A stretch of 64,000 bases of DNA from Bifidobacterium pseudocatenulatum DSM 20438 = JCM 1200 = LMG 10505 (GTDB lineage Bacteria; Actinomycetota; Actinomycetes; Actinomycetales; Bifidobacteriaceae), in the NCBI RefSeq assembly GCF_001025215.1, contig NZ_AP012330.1, positions 1,116,001 to 1,180,000 of the forward strand, written 5' to 3'. The notes beneath the pieces were generated by a model. The model did not search any database and was not told the origin of the DNA. It worked only from the letters and a program-made list of their open reading frames with translations. The position numbers and the translations under genes were made by a program. Shown here one piece after another: positions 45,867-54,516 of this stretch. Numbering within the stretch: the stretch's first letter is position 1; each line of letters starts with the position of its first letter.

Positions 45867-45887
45867 TGTTAACGCTCACAGTTAACA
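45867..45887. promoter_or_regulatory. Candidate LacI-family operator upstream of tkt
   Basis: TGTTAAC-GCTCACA-GTTAACA contains two perfect inverted arms around seven bases; TGTTAACG/CTCACA itself also fits a LacI-type half-site pattern with central CG. In bifidobacteria, LacI-type global regulators are known to control central sugar genes, so a role in regulating tkt is plausible. The regulator was not identified. Confidence 0.5.
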
Positions 45888-45985
45888 TTCTCGTGCGATT
45901 GCTCTGTTCGATTGGTGGTATGACGAGCATTTCGGGAGATTGCTATCGGGAAAAACGAGAAACGAGTACTCTGGAAGCGAACGTA

Positions 45986-46012
45986 TTAGCACTCGCGCCT
46001 CGCGAGTGCTAA
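45986..46012 (+). promoter_or_regulatory. CIRCE element upstream of hrcA
   Basis: TTAGCACTC-N9-GAGTGCTAA is an exact match to the CIRCE consensus, the HrcA binding site. It lies 108 bp before hrcA, so HrcA should repress its own operon and probably dnaJ until heat or misfolded proteins titrate GroE. The rest of the 390-bp gap holds the tkt leader and the LacI-type palindrome. Confidence 0.97.
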
Positions 46013-46119
46013 TACAATGGGAGAAGTATTTACGGAAGACGGTTTCTCCTAATATCGCAGATATTCCGAAAACCGGCTCCCGCTGAATCGTATCGTGTAT
46101 ACATAAAGAGGAGGCACGC

Positions 46120-47253
46120 ATGACGCAGTCAAGACGTATGTTGGTGCTGCGTGCCGTCGTCGAGGACTATATTCGCTCGCAGGAGCCAGTCGGTTCGACC
46201 ACCTTGACCAAAGATCATGATCTGGGCGTCAGCTCGGCCACCGTCCGTAATGATATGGCCGCCTTGGAAGATGAGGGATATCTTATTCAACCCCATACGT
46301 CGGCAGGGCGCATACCAACGGAAAAAGGGTACCGATACTTCGTGGACCGCTTGGCCACAGTGGTGCCGATGTCTGAAGCGCAACGCCGTGGCATCAACAG
46401 TTTTCTGTCGGGATCCGTCAATCTGCAGGACACCTTGCAGCGCGCAGCCCGCCTTCTGGCACAGATCACCGGTCAGGTCGCGGTTGTGGCGGCCCCGTCG
46501 TTGGCGAAATCGACATTACGGCATATCGAAATCGTTCCCGTATCAATCAACACCCTGTTGGCCGTCGTCATCACTGACACCGGCCGAGTGGCGCAACATA
46601 TACTCAACGTTTCCGAGTTGCCGGACACCACAGTGCTGTCGCATCTGGTCAACGAAATCAACGCGCAGTGTGCCAGCGTTTCTTTGACACGAACCGCGGA
46701 CTATGTCAGGCAGATGTCATCCCGCAAGGAATACCGCCCCATCAGTAGACTGGCGGAAACGCTTGCTCAAGCTTTCGATGGCATGGCCGACGACGAGCGC
46801 GCGAGCGAACTCTATATGGCAGGAACCTCACGACTCGCGCACCAGCGTGCCGTGGCCGATCTTGCACCATTGTTCGATGCGCTGGAAGAGCAAGTCGTGC
46901 TCATGAAACTCATGAGCACGTTGAGCGAAACCACGCAATCCGATGGAGTCGGAGTGGCCATCGGCTCCGAAACGCACACGCCCGGTCTGCTGCATGCATC
47001 CGTGGTGACCAGCGGGTACGGTCGAACCTCGGCAACCGCTGACGACGTAACAAAAGGCGAGACTGCGGAGGAGCAGGGGAGAGAGACAAGCAATCACACC
47101 ACTGCAGCGCAGGATTCCACCGAGCCCATCGCCTTCGTCGGATCCATAGGACCGACGCATATGGACTATGCTGCGACCATGGCAGCAGTGCGTGCCGTTG
47201 CCAGATATCTGACCGCATTCGTGGCTCACGACGAAAACCAAAACAACAGCTGA
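46120..47253 (+). CDS. hrcA: Heat-inducible transcription repressor HrcA
   Basis: HrcA binds CIRCE and represses chaperone genes. The 377-residue protein has an N-terminal winged helix (MLVLRAVVEDYIRSQEPVGS; VSSATVRNDMAALEDEGYL) and a GAF-like dimerisation domain. A C-terminal segment of some 60 residues (about 290-350) is hydrophilic and rich in Thr, Glu and Gly, an insertion not found in shorter HrcA proteins. The RBS is AAAGAGGAGG. A CIRCE sits upstream, and dnaJ follows after about 50 bp. Confidence 0.96.
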   Translation: MTQSRRMLVLRAVVEDYIRSQEPVGSTTLTKDHDLGVSSATVRNDMAALEDEGYLIQPHTSAGRIPTEKGYRYFVDRLATVVPMSEAQRRGINSFLSGSVNLQDTLQRAARLLAQITGQVAVVAAPSLAKSTLRHIEIVPVSINTLLAVVITDTGRVAQHILNVSELPDTTVLSHLVNEINAQCASVSLTRTADYVRQMSSRKEYRPISRLAETLAQAFDGMADDERASELYMAGTSRLAHQRAVADLAPLFDALEEQVVLMKLMSTLSETTQSDGVGVAIGSETHTPGLLHASVVTSGYGRTSATADDVTKGETAEEQGRETSNHTTAAQDSTEPIAFVGSIGPTHMDYAATMAAVRAVARYLTAFVAHDENQNNS

Positions 47254-47306
47254 CCCCGCCTTATGGCACAATGACACGCGAAAAGCAATAGGGAGAAAGA
47301 ACAACC

Positions 47307-48455
47307 GTGACGGACTATTACGAAGTGCTGGGCGTAGACCGCTCCGCAAGCGACGACGAGATCAAAAAAGCTTATCGAAAGATGAGCCGCAAATATCATC
47401 CCGATATCGCAGGTCCGGAATTCGAAGACAAATTCAAGGAAGTCAATAACGCCTACGAAGTGTTGTCCGATCCACAGAAGCGTCAGATGTTCGACGCCGG
47501 CGTGGACCCGAACGATCCGAACGCCGGCGGCATGCATGGCGGATTCAGCGGCGGATTCGGCGACATGGGTGACATTTTCAACATGTTCACCGGAGGTGCT
47601 TTCGGCGGTGGCAACGGCGGTCCGACCCCTCGTACACAGCCGGGACGCGATGCACTGGCCACAGTGACCATCGACTTGAAGACTGCGGTGTTCGGCGACA
47701 CCGCACATGTTGAAATCAAAACGTTCGGTCTGTGCCAGGAATGCGCCGGCACCGGCTGCCAGAAAGGTACCCAGCCGGCACAGTGCCCCGACTGCCATGG
47801 TCAGGGCTACGCACAGCGCGTGGTGCGCACCATGCTTGGCCAGATGATGACCACCGCTCCATGCGAGCGTTGCGAGGGACATGGTACCGTTATCGAAAAT
47901 CCGTGTCCGTCCTGCCTTGGTCATGGTCGTGTGCGTATCACCCGTAATGTCGGCGTGTCCGTGCCTGCCGGCGTGACGAACAATACCCGTCTGCGTCTCG
48001 CTAATCAGGGCGAGGTGGGTGAAAACGGCGGTGTTGCCGGCGACCTGTATGTCGACATCCGCATCGCTCAGGATGACACCTTCACTCGTAACGGTGATGA
48101 TTTGCACTGCTGGATCCAAGTGCCGATGAGCTGGGCCGTACTGGGGCATGATCTGGAAATCGACACGTTCGATGGCAAGCAGTCTGTGAGAGTGCCTGCA
48201 GGAAGCCAGCCTGACGACACTGTGACCTTGAAGAATCTGGGCGTCACGCATCTTAACAACAAGAGCGAGCGTGGCGATCTGGTGGCGCATATCGCAGTGA
48301 AGATTCCGACAAAGCTCACTGACGACGAGCGTGCCTTGATGGAACGGTTTGCCGAAAAGCATGACACAGATGCCCAACATGTTGCGGTAAGCGCACGCCC
48401 GACTTCCGGAACGAAGAAGGGCTTCTTCTCCAAGCTGAAGGATGCACTGCGCTGA
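47307..48455 (+). CDS. dnaJ: Chaperone DnaJ
   Basis: DnaJ stimulates DnaK and binds unfolded proteins. The 382-residue protein has a J domain with HPD (KYHPDIAG) near residue 33 and a Gly/Phe/Met-rich linker (about 70-120). The zinc-finger domain has four CxxCxGxG motifs: [24 protein letters not shown] and [10 protein letters not shown]-terminal substrate-binding domain follows. The start GTG has a GGGAGAAAG site. It is co-oriented with hrcA, and a strong terminator follows. This is the hrcA-linked DnaJ copy typical of Actinobacteria; a second DnaJ may accompany dnaK elsewhere. Confidence 0.97.
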   Translation: MTDYYEVLGVDRSASDDEIKKAYRKMSRKYHPDIAGPEFEDKFKEVNNAYEVLSDPQKRQMFDAGVDPNDPNAGGMHGGFSGGFGDMGDIFNMFTGGAFGGGNGGPTPRTQPGRDALATVTIDLKTAVFGDTAHVEIKTFGLCQECAGTGCQKGTQPAQCPDCHGQGYAQRVVRTMLGQMMTTAPCERCEGHGTVIENPCPSCLGHGRVRITRNVGVSVPAGVTNNTRLRLANQGEVGENGGVAGDLYVDIRIAQDDTFTRNGDDLHCWIQVPMSWAVLGHDLEIDTFDGKQSVRVPAGSQPDDTVTLKNLGVTHLNNKSERGDLVAHIAVKIPTKLTDDERALMERFAEKHDTDAQHVAVSARPTSGTKKGFFSKLKDALR

Positions 48456-48507
48456 ATTTCCCTATCCTCATGTCGTACATCCGATGAGAAAACGTTAGAT
48501 CGCATAT

Positions 48508-48550
48508 CAAATAGCCGGTTGCTTCAAAAACGAAGCAACCGGCTATTTTG
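48508..48550 (+). terminator. Terminator after dnaJ
   Basis: AAATAGCCGGTTGCTTC and GAAGCAACCGGCTATTT pair perfectly over 17 bp around a six-base loop, followed by TTTTG. Confidence 0.95.
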
Positions 48551-48621
48551 TCAATGTTTCTGCTGTAGCAAGCGGATTGCCTCACGCCTACAACAGCCAA
48601 TCATTAGGCATATCTACGTGT

Positions 48622-49413
48622 TTATTTGAGCAATGACCGGCACATAGCGCGATACTGGTTCACATAGCCACCGCCGAAGAACACGCAGTGGCCTGCGATG
48701 GGGTAGAGCTGCCACAATGTGGTGCGCTCCTGCCATCCTGCTTTCAGCGGATGTACGGACTGGTATCCGTCGAGAATGTCCCGCAAGTACGACATGCCGA
48801 ATAGGTCAAGCATGGCGAGATCCTCTTCACGATGCCCGCCGTGCGCGGCTGGGTCGATCAGCACCGCTTCCACGGATCCGGAATCGGCCGACCACATGAC
48901 ATTGCCGCTCCACAGATCGCCGTGCACTCGTGCTGGCTTGTCATTGGCCGCCTTGCCCAGTATTTCAGGCAACGCTTCAATGACGGCCTCAGTCAGTTCC
49001 ATATCGTAATCAGTGAGTTCACGGCGCTTCATACCAAGCTGTACCATCGGGCGGAGCCTGCCTTCGGCCAAATATGTCGCCACATCATCCCATTCGCCTG
49101 CGTCCATGGGAACGGGATCCTGCAAGGGGCCGAAATAACAAGTTCCCGTATATCCGGCTGGGGCAGATCCAAAGTAATCGGCTCCGGCATCATGCATACG
49201 CGCGAGAGCAGCGCCGAAATCATGCGCGGCCTGCAAAGTCGGACCACAGGCGTTCACTCGTTCAATGTTGAGATAATCCTTGCCCCAGTCGTACACGTCT
49301 ACCACACGTGGCCCGCCTTTGGATTGCGCTTCGCCAAGCCACTGCAGGCCACGGCCCTCGCATTCGAAGAAACCTTCAGGACTGAATGCCCTGCTCTTGC
49401 GATATTTGCTCAT
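48622..49413 (-). CDS. Fructosamine kinase family protein
   Basis: The 263-residue protein is a phosphotransferase of the fructosamine/ketosamine-3-kinase family, which phosphorylates Amadori-type sugar adducts on proteins so that they fall off. The catalytic loop is RVHGDLWSGNVMWS with the Asp and Asn, and the metal loop IDPAAHGGHREEDLAML is a family hallmark. The N-terminus (SPEGFFECEGRGLQWLGEA) matches the family. It lies alone between dnaJ and uppP. The substrate is inferred from the family; the protein lacks any transport or sugar-specific domain. Confidence 0.9.
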   Translation of the reverse strand: MSKYRKSRAFSPEGFFECEGRGLQWLGEAQSKGGPRVVDVYDWGKDYLNIERVNACGPTLQAAHDFGAALARMHDAGADYFGSAPAGYTGTCYFGPLQDPVPMDAGEWDDVATYLAEGRLRPMVQLGMKRRELTDYDMELTEAVIEALPEILGKAANDKPARVHGDLWSGNVMWSADSGSVEAVLIDPAAHGGHREEDLAMLDLFGMSYLRDILDGYQSVHPLKAGWQERTTLWQLYPIAGHCVFFGGGYVNQYRAMCRSLLK

Positions 49414-49612
49414 GCTGCCCGACCTTTCCTTGCATGATCCGCCACATTTGCGAGACCTTATGGAATCGTTAGTGAAGCTCCGATGGGTTTTGGCACCATT
49501 GTGTGCATGGTTTGAGACAACTCAAGGATCCATAGCGAAAAATTAGACCCCTCTCGCTAGTCTTGGATGCGGAAAAGCAGACGAAACCATTGATACATAT
49601 AAAAGAGGGTTC

Positions 49613-50497
49613 ATGAATTTCTTCCAAGCGATTTTCCTTGGTCTGGTGCAGGCATTGACCGAGTACCTGCCAGTTTCTTCCAGCGCGCATATTCGCATTA
49701 TCGGCGATTTGATGCTGGGATCCGATCCGGGCGCCGCGTTCACCGCAATCATCCAGATCGGCACCGAGCTTGCCGTGATTTTGTATTTCCGACATGACAT
49801 CATCCGCATTCTTGGAGCATGGTTCGGTTCCCTGTTCGGCAAAGAAGGCAAGGATTTCAAAAGCCGTATGGGAGCGCACAATCCAGACACGCAGATGGGC
49901 TGGTTCATCATCCTCGGCACGATGCCGATTCTGATTGCCGGCCTGCTGTTCAAGCATGCGATCGAAGGGTCACTGCGTAATCTGTGGATCACCGTCACCG
50001 TACTTGCATTGTTCGGCGTGCTGCTGTGGGTGGTCGACGCCCGTTCCAAGCAGGTCAAGACCATGAAGGAAATGACCTGGAAGGATGCGCTGATCTTCGG
50101 CATCGGCCAGATGCTCGCATTGATTCCCGGCGTTTCCCGTTCTGGGGGCACCATCACCTTTGGACGCGCCATGGGATACACCCGTGAGGCAGCCGTTCGA
50201 GTGAGCTTCCTCATGGCCATTCCTGCCGTGTTCGGCGCAGGCATTCTGGAAGCCGTATCGGCCGTCAAGGACGTTGCCGCGGGGGATGCCGGTATGTTCC
50301 CCGGCTGGGGTCCTACCATCGCCGCAGCCATCGTGGCATTTGTGGTCGGCTACGTGGTGATCATCGGCTTCCTGAAGTTTGTTTCCACCTTCTCGTACAA
50401 GGCATTCGCCATCTACCGCATCGGCTTGGCGATCGTCGTGGCATTGCTGCTGATTACCGGCGTGCTTTCGCCGCTGGAAGCCGCAGCTGCAGCGTGA
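49613..50497 (+). CDS. uppP: Undecaprenyl-diphosphatase (UppP/BacA family)
   Basis: UppP recycles the undecaprenyl carrier for cell-wall synthesis and affects bacitracin tolerance. The 294-residue protein has about eight membrane helices. Motif 1 is QALTEYLPVSSSAHIRI near residue 13 and motif 2 PGVSRSGGTITFGRAMG near residue 173, both with the conserved acidic, Ser and Arg residues. An extended hydrophilic loop near residues 75-95 is charged. The ATG has a AAAAGAGGG site. A terminator follows. Confidence 0.95.
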   Translation: MNFFQAIFLGLVQALTEYLPVSSSAHIRIIGDLMLGSDPGAAFTAIIQIGTELAVILYFRHDIIRILGAWFGSLFGKEGKDFKSRMGAHNPDTQMGWFIILGTMPILIAGLLFKHAIEGSLRNLWITVTVLALFGVLLWVVDARSKQVKTMKEMTWKDALIFGIGQMLALIPGVSRSGGTITFGRAMGYTREAAVRVSFLMAIPAVFGAGILEAVSAVKDVAAGDAGMFPGWGPTIAAAIVAFVVGYVVIIGFLKFVSTFSYKAFAIYRIGLAIVVALLLITGVLSPLEAAAAA

Positions 50498-50520
50498 ATC
50501 TAATTCGATAATCGAATAAC

Positions 50521-50562
50521 AAAAAAGTCGGGCCGATCATCCTGCGATGGTCGGCCCGACTT
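50521..50562. terminator. Bidirectional terminator between uppP and the PAC2 gene
   Basis: GTCGGGCCGA and TCGGCCCGAC form a perfect 10-bp outer stem with extra inner pairing. A run of A precedes it (T on the minus strand) and T/A follows. Confidence 0.92.
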
Positions 50563-50592
50563 ATATATTCACTGCTTATCGCCAATCACAAC

Positions 50593-51417
50593 TTAATTGC
50601 CACGCAAGAACGATTCAGCCTCACGAATCAGCTCTTCGCAAGCGGGCATGCCATTCGACGCGATACGTTGCGCTTGAGCGTTCAAATCGTAGTCGCGTTC
50701 CAGACAGGCAAGATAATCGCCGGCATGCGTCTGCTCGACAATCTCGTCGGCAGCCTTGCGCCATTCGGCGGCTTTTCTGTTCAAATCACCTTCAGTCAGC
50801 GGATGCTCAAGTAAAAGAGACAATGCGCGAACCAATTCCAGCGTGCCCTGCAAGCACTCGGTATTCGCACAGTAATGGGGTACGGACACCCACATGGATG
50901 TGGTATGAAATCCTGCGTCCGCCGCAAATGCGTCAAGAATGTTGGGGATGCCCACAGGGCCGTTATATTCCTTGTCGGGTTCGCTTTCGCAGTCATTTTT
51001 GGAAATGTCAAGCGGCAAAGGCCTGGTGTGGGGGCAATCGTCGAACATGGATCCAAGCGTGACGATACCGCTCACATCGTAGTCTTCTGCGATGCGCAAC
51101 GTCTGCCTGCAGTATTCCTCCCAACGATAATTTGGCTCGGGGGCGATCTGAGCGAGAAAATGCAGCGAGGGGGAGACTGCAATGTCATAGAACGTGGTCT
51201 GTGGCCAGATGATTCGTTTACGACCTTGTACCGAGCAAATCATCGGACGGGCTACCTGATAGTCGTAGAAACCCTCATTGTCGATATGATGCACCTCCTG
51301 TGAATCATATCGCGACACAAGATGCCGTATGACGTTCGTCGCAGCCTGGCAGGCGTCATTCCACCCCTCAAACGCGGAGATCATTATTGTCTCGCGTTTT
51401 TTCGTCTCCTCACACAT
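50593..51417 (-). CDS. PAC2 family protein (proteasome assembly chaperone-like)
   Basis: The 274-residue cytoplasmic protein has the PAC2 fold: ISAFEGWNDACQAATNVIRHL at the N-terminus and GVTLGSMFDD-like GIVTLGSMFDD in the middle. Its context among housekeeping genes in Actinobacteria is common. Actinobacterial PAC2 proteins are linked by sequence to eukaryotic proteasome assembly chaperones and to archaeal relatives; bacterial function is unproven. The extreme C-terminus (EELIREAESFL) is helical. The ATG has no strong RBS on its immediate 5' side, and an internal ATG ten codons later (MISAFEGW) is an alternative start. Confidence 0.85.
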   Translation of the reverse strand: MCEETKKRETIMISAFEGWNDACQAATNVIRHLVSRYDSQEVHHIDNEGFYDYQVARPMICSVQGRKRIIWPQTTFYDIAVSPSLHFLAQIAPEPNYRWEEYCRQTLRIAEDYDVSGIVTLGSMFDDCPHTRPLPLDISKNDCESEPDKEYNGPVGIPNILDAFAADAGFHTTSMWVSVPHYCANTECLQGTLELVRALSLLLEHPLTEGDLNRKAAEWRKAADEIVEQTHAGDYLACLERDYDLNAQAQRIASNGMPACEELIREAESFLRGN

Positions 51418-51603
51418 GCTTTAAATGTATAACGAAATCATATTTCCGCAAACACGCTTCCGCCATCGGTGAATGTGACGAGCAGGGCATCCCGATCTAG
51501 ACAACAGCATCTCAAAATACCCGAATGTCAAGAAAGCTCAAAACCTTTTTTCGGTAGATAAAAGCCCTTTGAAAACAGCAAAACACGAACACGACACGCG
51601 GAC

Positions 51604-51631
51604 TTGCAAATTTTGAGAATGCGGATATAGT
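51604..51631 (+). promoter_or_regulatory. Promoter of the four-tRNA cluster
   Basis: TTGCAA at 51604-51609 and TATAGT at 51626-51631 are spaced by 16 bp, with the tRNA-Gly starting 38 bases after the -10 box. The preceding intergenic DNA is A/T-rich. Confidence 0.7.
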
Positions 51632-51669
51632 AGATACTCGTGCTCAGGCAGTAGTACTGCGGAGAACAG

Positions 51670-51742
51670 GCGGACATAGCTTAGTTGGTAAAGCGCAACC
51701 TTGCCAAGGTTGAGACCGCGGGTTCGAGTCCCGTTGTCCGCT
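51670..51742 (+). tRNA. tRNA-Gly (GCC), CCA not encoded
   Basis: The acceptor arms GCGGACA and TGTCCGC pair, and the anticodon loop TTGCCAA gives GCC. The body matches the tRNA-Gly at 19536 base for base, but the CCA is not encoded (CTCTAAGG follows), so it must be added enzymatically. It is the first gene of the four-tRNA cluster. Confidence 0.96.
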
Positions 51743-51772
51743 CTAAGGTCCCGATTGATTATCGACCTTTAG

Positions 51773-51843
51773 GGTGGGTTAGCCAAGCGGTTAGGCAGCG
51801 GCCTGCAAAGCCGTATAGACGAGTTCGACTCTCGTACCCACCT
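51773..51843 (+). tRNA. tRNA-Cys (GCA)
   Basis: The acceptor arms GGTGGGT and ACCCACC pair, and the anticodon loop CTGCAAA gives GCA. CCA is not encoded. Confidence 0.96.
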
Positions 51844-51882
51844 CTTGTTGTGCTTGACATGTGCGAGTGCGACGCATGACCC

Positions 51883-51954
51883 GGGCGGTTGGCGCAGAGG
51901 TAGCGCACTTCCCTGACACGGAAGGGGTCACAAGTTCGAATCTTGTATCGCCCA
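51883..51954 (+). tRNA. tRNA-Val (GAC)
   Basis: The acceptor arms GGGCGGT and ATCGCCC pair (one G-T), the anticodon stem CTTCC/GGAAG encloses CTGACAC with anticodon GAC, and CCA is not encoded. Confidence 0.96.
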
Positions 51955-51986
51955 CTGGAACGTGAGTTCCTATATAACCCATCATC

Positions 51987-52062
51987 GGGTGATTGGCGCA
52001 GCGGCTAGCGCACTTCCTTCACACGGAAGGGGTCATAGGTTCGATTCCTATATCACCCACCA
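51987..52062 (+). tRNA. tRNA-Val (CAC), CCA encoded
   Basis: The acceptor arms GGGTGAT and ATCACCC pair, the anticodon stem CTTCC/GGAAG encloses TTCACAC with anticodon CAC, and CCA is encoded at 52060-52062. It is the last gene of the cluster and is followed by a terminator. Confidence 0.96.
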
Positions 52063-52065
52063 TCG

Positions 52066-52090
52066 GGCGGCACGTCGTGCCGCCTTTTTT
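52066..52090 (+). terminator. Terminator after tRNA cluster
   Basis: GGCGGCAC and GTGCCGCC form an 8-bp stem with a three-base loop, followed by TTTTTT. Confidence 0.93.
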
Positions 52091-52118
52091 GTTGGTTTCG
52101 TTGGGTTTCCGCCGTTTC

Positions 52119-52868
52119 GTGCGGCATGTCGGAAACGGGTGGCGCGTGGTGTTGGTTTTGGGCGCCATAGCGATTCATGGCGCCTATACTTCCAGGCAAC
52201 GCAACATCAATCAAAAAGTCGAGCAGGATCTCAGAGGTAAGCTGGGACTGCCGGCCACAGGCGAAATCTATTACGTGCAGGATCGTCCGTTGTATCAGGA
52301 GTACGAGAATCTCGTTCTGACCACCTACGACAAATGGTTCGGATACCATCCATGATGGAACGATTTTCGACAAGGCCAACGTTCCTGCAACAGAGGAGGG
52401 CGGTGATTATGTTCACCAGTATATGGTGATTTTGACTGACTACAAAGAATCGGTTGATATTGGATGGTATCAAATGTCTTCCAGCACCGATGAACCTGAT
52501 GATCTCGTTCAGGCAGGCATCGACGAATTCCAGAATTATGAGAACCAGTTCCTGAAGGATGAGGATCTTGTACGGCCTATTTTGATGCTGTTGTAAGGCA
52601 TGAGTTGTCTCACAGGGAAATCTGGGCGCGCTGCGGAACCGCTGGTCCGCCTGTCGCGGGCAACTTGATTGGAGCTGCAACCAACTCCTATGCAGTGAAA
52701 TACATGGGTGCGGATAAATCCCAGATCGAGTCCACGCAGGGAGAAGACTATAAGATGACGCAGCAGAGCGACGCGGTGGCCGAGGCCATTCACTCCGGCG
52801 ATGCTCCTAATTCAAGAAGAGCCGTCTGCAACAAGGCATTGCGGGAAATGATCGACGAGCAGCGCTGA
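52119..52868 (+). pseudogene. Frameshifted gene for an uncharacterised membrane-anchored protein
   Basis: Three overlapping frames can be joined into one protein by undoing two single-base changes: an extra G at 52341-52342 and a missing T in the T-run at 52580-52583. The joined product has an N-terminal hydrophobic segment (VVLVLGAIAIHG), then a soluble domain that reads through KWFDTIHDGTIFDK, DYKESVDIGWYQM and RHELSHREIW to a stop at 52868. I recognise no family. It lies just after a tRNA cluster, a typical insertion site for horizontally acquired DNA. The N-terminal start (GTG near 52119) is uncertain. Confidence 0.7.
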
Positions 52869-52974
52869 AATCAATCCCCGCGAATATAACTTCGAATACA
52901 GTTTTAAATCCGGAATACACACTATCCGGGCTTTTTCCGTGTTCTTTCAAGGTGTACGGCTACAATGGCAGCTT

Positions 52975-53166
52975 GTGAGTGACGAAGCATTGAATCTCAA
53001 TCAGCCGGTCAAAGACATGGGGCCGAACGAGTTGAAGGCTTATGCCAGGCTCGGCAAACAGCAGCATGACGAGGCGAATCGTGAGCTGGAACGCCGTTGG
53101 CGCAGCTATGATGACATGTTGCCAAACGACCAGTTCGTGTCAATTATCGACAAGACTGAGGGATAA
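52975..53166 (+). CDS. Small conserved-looking hydrophilic protein
   Basis: The 63-residue product starts at a GTG and is charged and helical (MGPNELKAYARLGKQQHDEAN). It has no recognised family. A TACAAT -10-like box at 52961-52966 ends eight bases before the GTG, so it could be a leaderless transcript, common in Actinobacteria. It lies between the frameshifted pseudogene and the FHA gene. An in-frame upstream ATG at 52939 exists, but the region before the -10 would be transcribed only from another promoter. Confidence 0.6.
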   Translation: MSDEALNLNQPVKDMGPNELKAYARLGKQQHDEANRELERRWRSYDDMLPNDQFVSIIDKTEG

Positions 53167-53239
53167 GACCCACTTTACGGTGTATGATTCGTGACCATGC
53201 CGGTCTCAATACCGGCTATTTGCAAGGGTAATGACTAGA

Positions 53240-53689
53240 ATGGCGACTATGACTGATCCGATTCCAAGCGCAGGTGAAACGACCATCATTGGCCTTCCTG
53301 CAATAACCGTACCGGTGACTTCCACCGGAGACCGTCCTCTGACGAAAGAGGACCTTGAAACCATCATGCGTCTTGCCGATGGCACGGCATTGCTGATCTC
53401 GACTAGGGGAGCGGTGTCGGGGTCGCGGTATCTTCTTGACGAGGATGAGATTACCGTCGGCCGTGATCCAAGAGCGGACATTCTTTTGGATGATTCCACG
53501 GTTTCCCGCGCCCATGCGGTGTTCCGCAGGTCTGACGGCAGGTATTCCGTTATTGATGCGGGCAGCTTGAACGGCACCTATGTGAACCGCCAGCGTGTTG
53601 ATCAGCAGGAGCTCAAGAATGGCGATGAGATTATTCTTGGCAAGTTCCGTCTGGTTTATTTCGACAATAAAGCCGTCATTGCCGGTTGA
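53240..53689 (+). CDS. FHA-domain protein (GarA/OdhI-like)
   Basis: The 149-residue protein has an N-terminal tail with ETTIIGLP, the place where GarA and OdhI carry the kinase-phosphorylated Thr, and a C-terminal FHA domain from about residue 55 (ITVGRDPRADILLDDSTVSR, then HAVFRR, GSLNGTYVN). FHA domains bind phosphothreonine. In corynebacteria and mycobacteria the orthologue regulates 2-oxoglutarate metabolism under Ser/Thr kinase control. The start is ATG 53240 (AAGGG eleven bases upstream); ATGs at 53231 and 53249 also exist. An ftsR-like gene follows, as in corynebacterial genomes. Confidence 0.88.
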   Translation: MATMTDPIPSAGETTIIGLPAITVPVTSTGDRPLTKEDLETIMRLADGTALLISTRGAVSGSRYLLDEDEITVGRDPRADILLDDSTVSRAHAVFRRSDGRYSVIDAGSLNGTYVNRQRVDQQELKNGDEIILGKFRLVYFDNKAVIAG

Positions 53690-53727
53690 TCCACGTTATG
53701 CGGGATAGACTGTGTACAACAGCTTCG

Positions 53728-53763
53728 CGCCCATGAGCTTCGCACGAATGCTCATGGGCGTTA
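53728..53763 (+). terminator. Terminator after the FHA gene
   Basis: CGCCCATGAGC and GCTCATGGGCG form a perfect 11-bp stem around TTCGCACGAAT, followed by TTATTG. Confidence 0.8.
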
Positions 53764-53787
53764 TTGTAGATGTCGTAGGAGAGCGTG

Positions 53788-54411
53788 ATGAACGAAGCAG
53801 AGCCAACAACGCGGTTGCGTCTGCATGTGTCGACTGCGGTGCAGGGGGAGTTATTCCCCGCGACCGGCACTCAGCCGGTGACGCGCGGCTACAAGGGTAC
53901 GGTGGCTTCAAAAGTAGCAGGCATCACTTATCGTCAACTTGACTATTGGGCTCGCAGACAAATCGTGGAACCCTCCATCACGCCGTCGCATGGATCCGGT
54001 TCGCGCAGGCTGTACTCGTTCAAGGACGTGGTGATCCTTGCTGTGTCGAAAAGACTGCTTGACGCGGGCATCAATCTGCAAAATGTGACGACTGCCATCA
54101 GTTTTCTGACGCAGCGTACCGCGGAACAACTTGAGAATATCACGATTATGTGCGACGGTCAGCAAGTGCACGAATGTACGGATAGTGAGCAAATGGTGGC
54201 GTTGTTGCAAAGCGGTCGGGCGGTATTCGGCGTATCGGTGGGATCTTTATGGAAGCAGATCAGAGAGACTCTTGCCCACGAGGAATACGTCGATCTGACC
54301 ACCATGCCTTCCATGATGGGTGGAAACCGACCTGTTGACGATATCACTGCAATGCGCATGAGAAAGAACTTCGAGGCGCAACATCAGACACGCGCCGCCG
54401 CGTCACTGTAA
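53788..54411 (+). CDS. ftsR: MerR-type regulator, FtsR-like
   Basis: The 207-residue protein has a MerR-like DNA-binding domain at residues 48-110 (VAGITYRQLDYWARRQIVEP; GSGSRRLYSFKDVVILAV). A long helical dimerisation region follows, then a C-terminal domain with HEEYVDLTTMP. In Corynebacterium the gene after odhI encodes FtsR, an activator of ftsZ. Here the order FHA gene then merR-like gene matches, which is the basis for the symbol. No ligand is known. The ATG at 53788 has AGGAG at good spacing; a GTG at 53785 is too close. The N-terminal 40 residues are poorly conserved and probably flexible. Confidence 0.8.
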   Translation: MNEAEPTTRLRLHVSTAVQGELFPATGTQPVTRGYKGTVASKVAGITYRQLDYWARRQIVEPSITPSHGSGSRRLYSFKDVVILAVSKRLLDAGINLQNVTTAISFLTQRTAEQLENITIMCDGQQVHECTDSEQMVALLQSGRAVFGVSVGSLWKQIRETLAHEEYVDLTTMPSMMGGNRPVDDITAMRMRKNFEAQHQTRAAASL

Positions 54412-54516
54412 CATACCAGAATGCATGCCGTATGGTTGATGCGGACTAAGACGGATGTACGAGTCGTTGATATGAGATAGATATGTACAGACAGACATAC
54501 AACAGGGGAGCAATAC

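Noticed and set aside
53711..53942. Alternative plus-strand ORF between the FHA and FtsR-like genes
   Set aside because: It runs through the terminator hairpin and overlaps ftsR in another frame.
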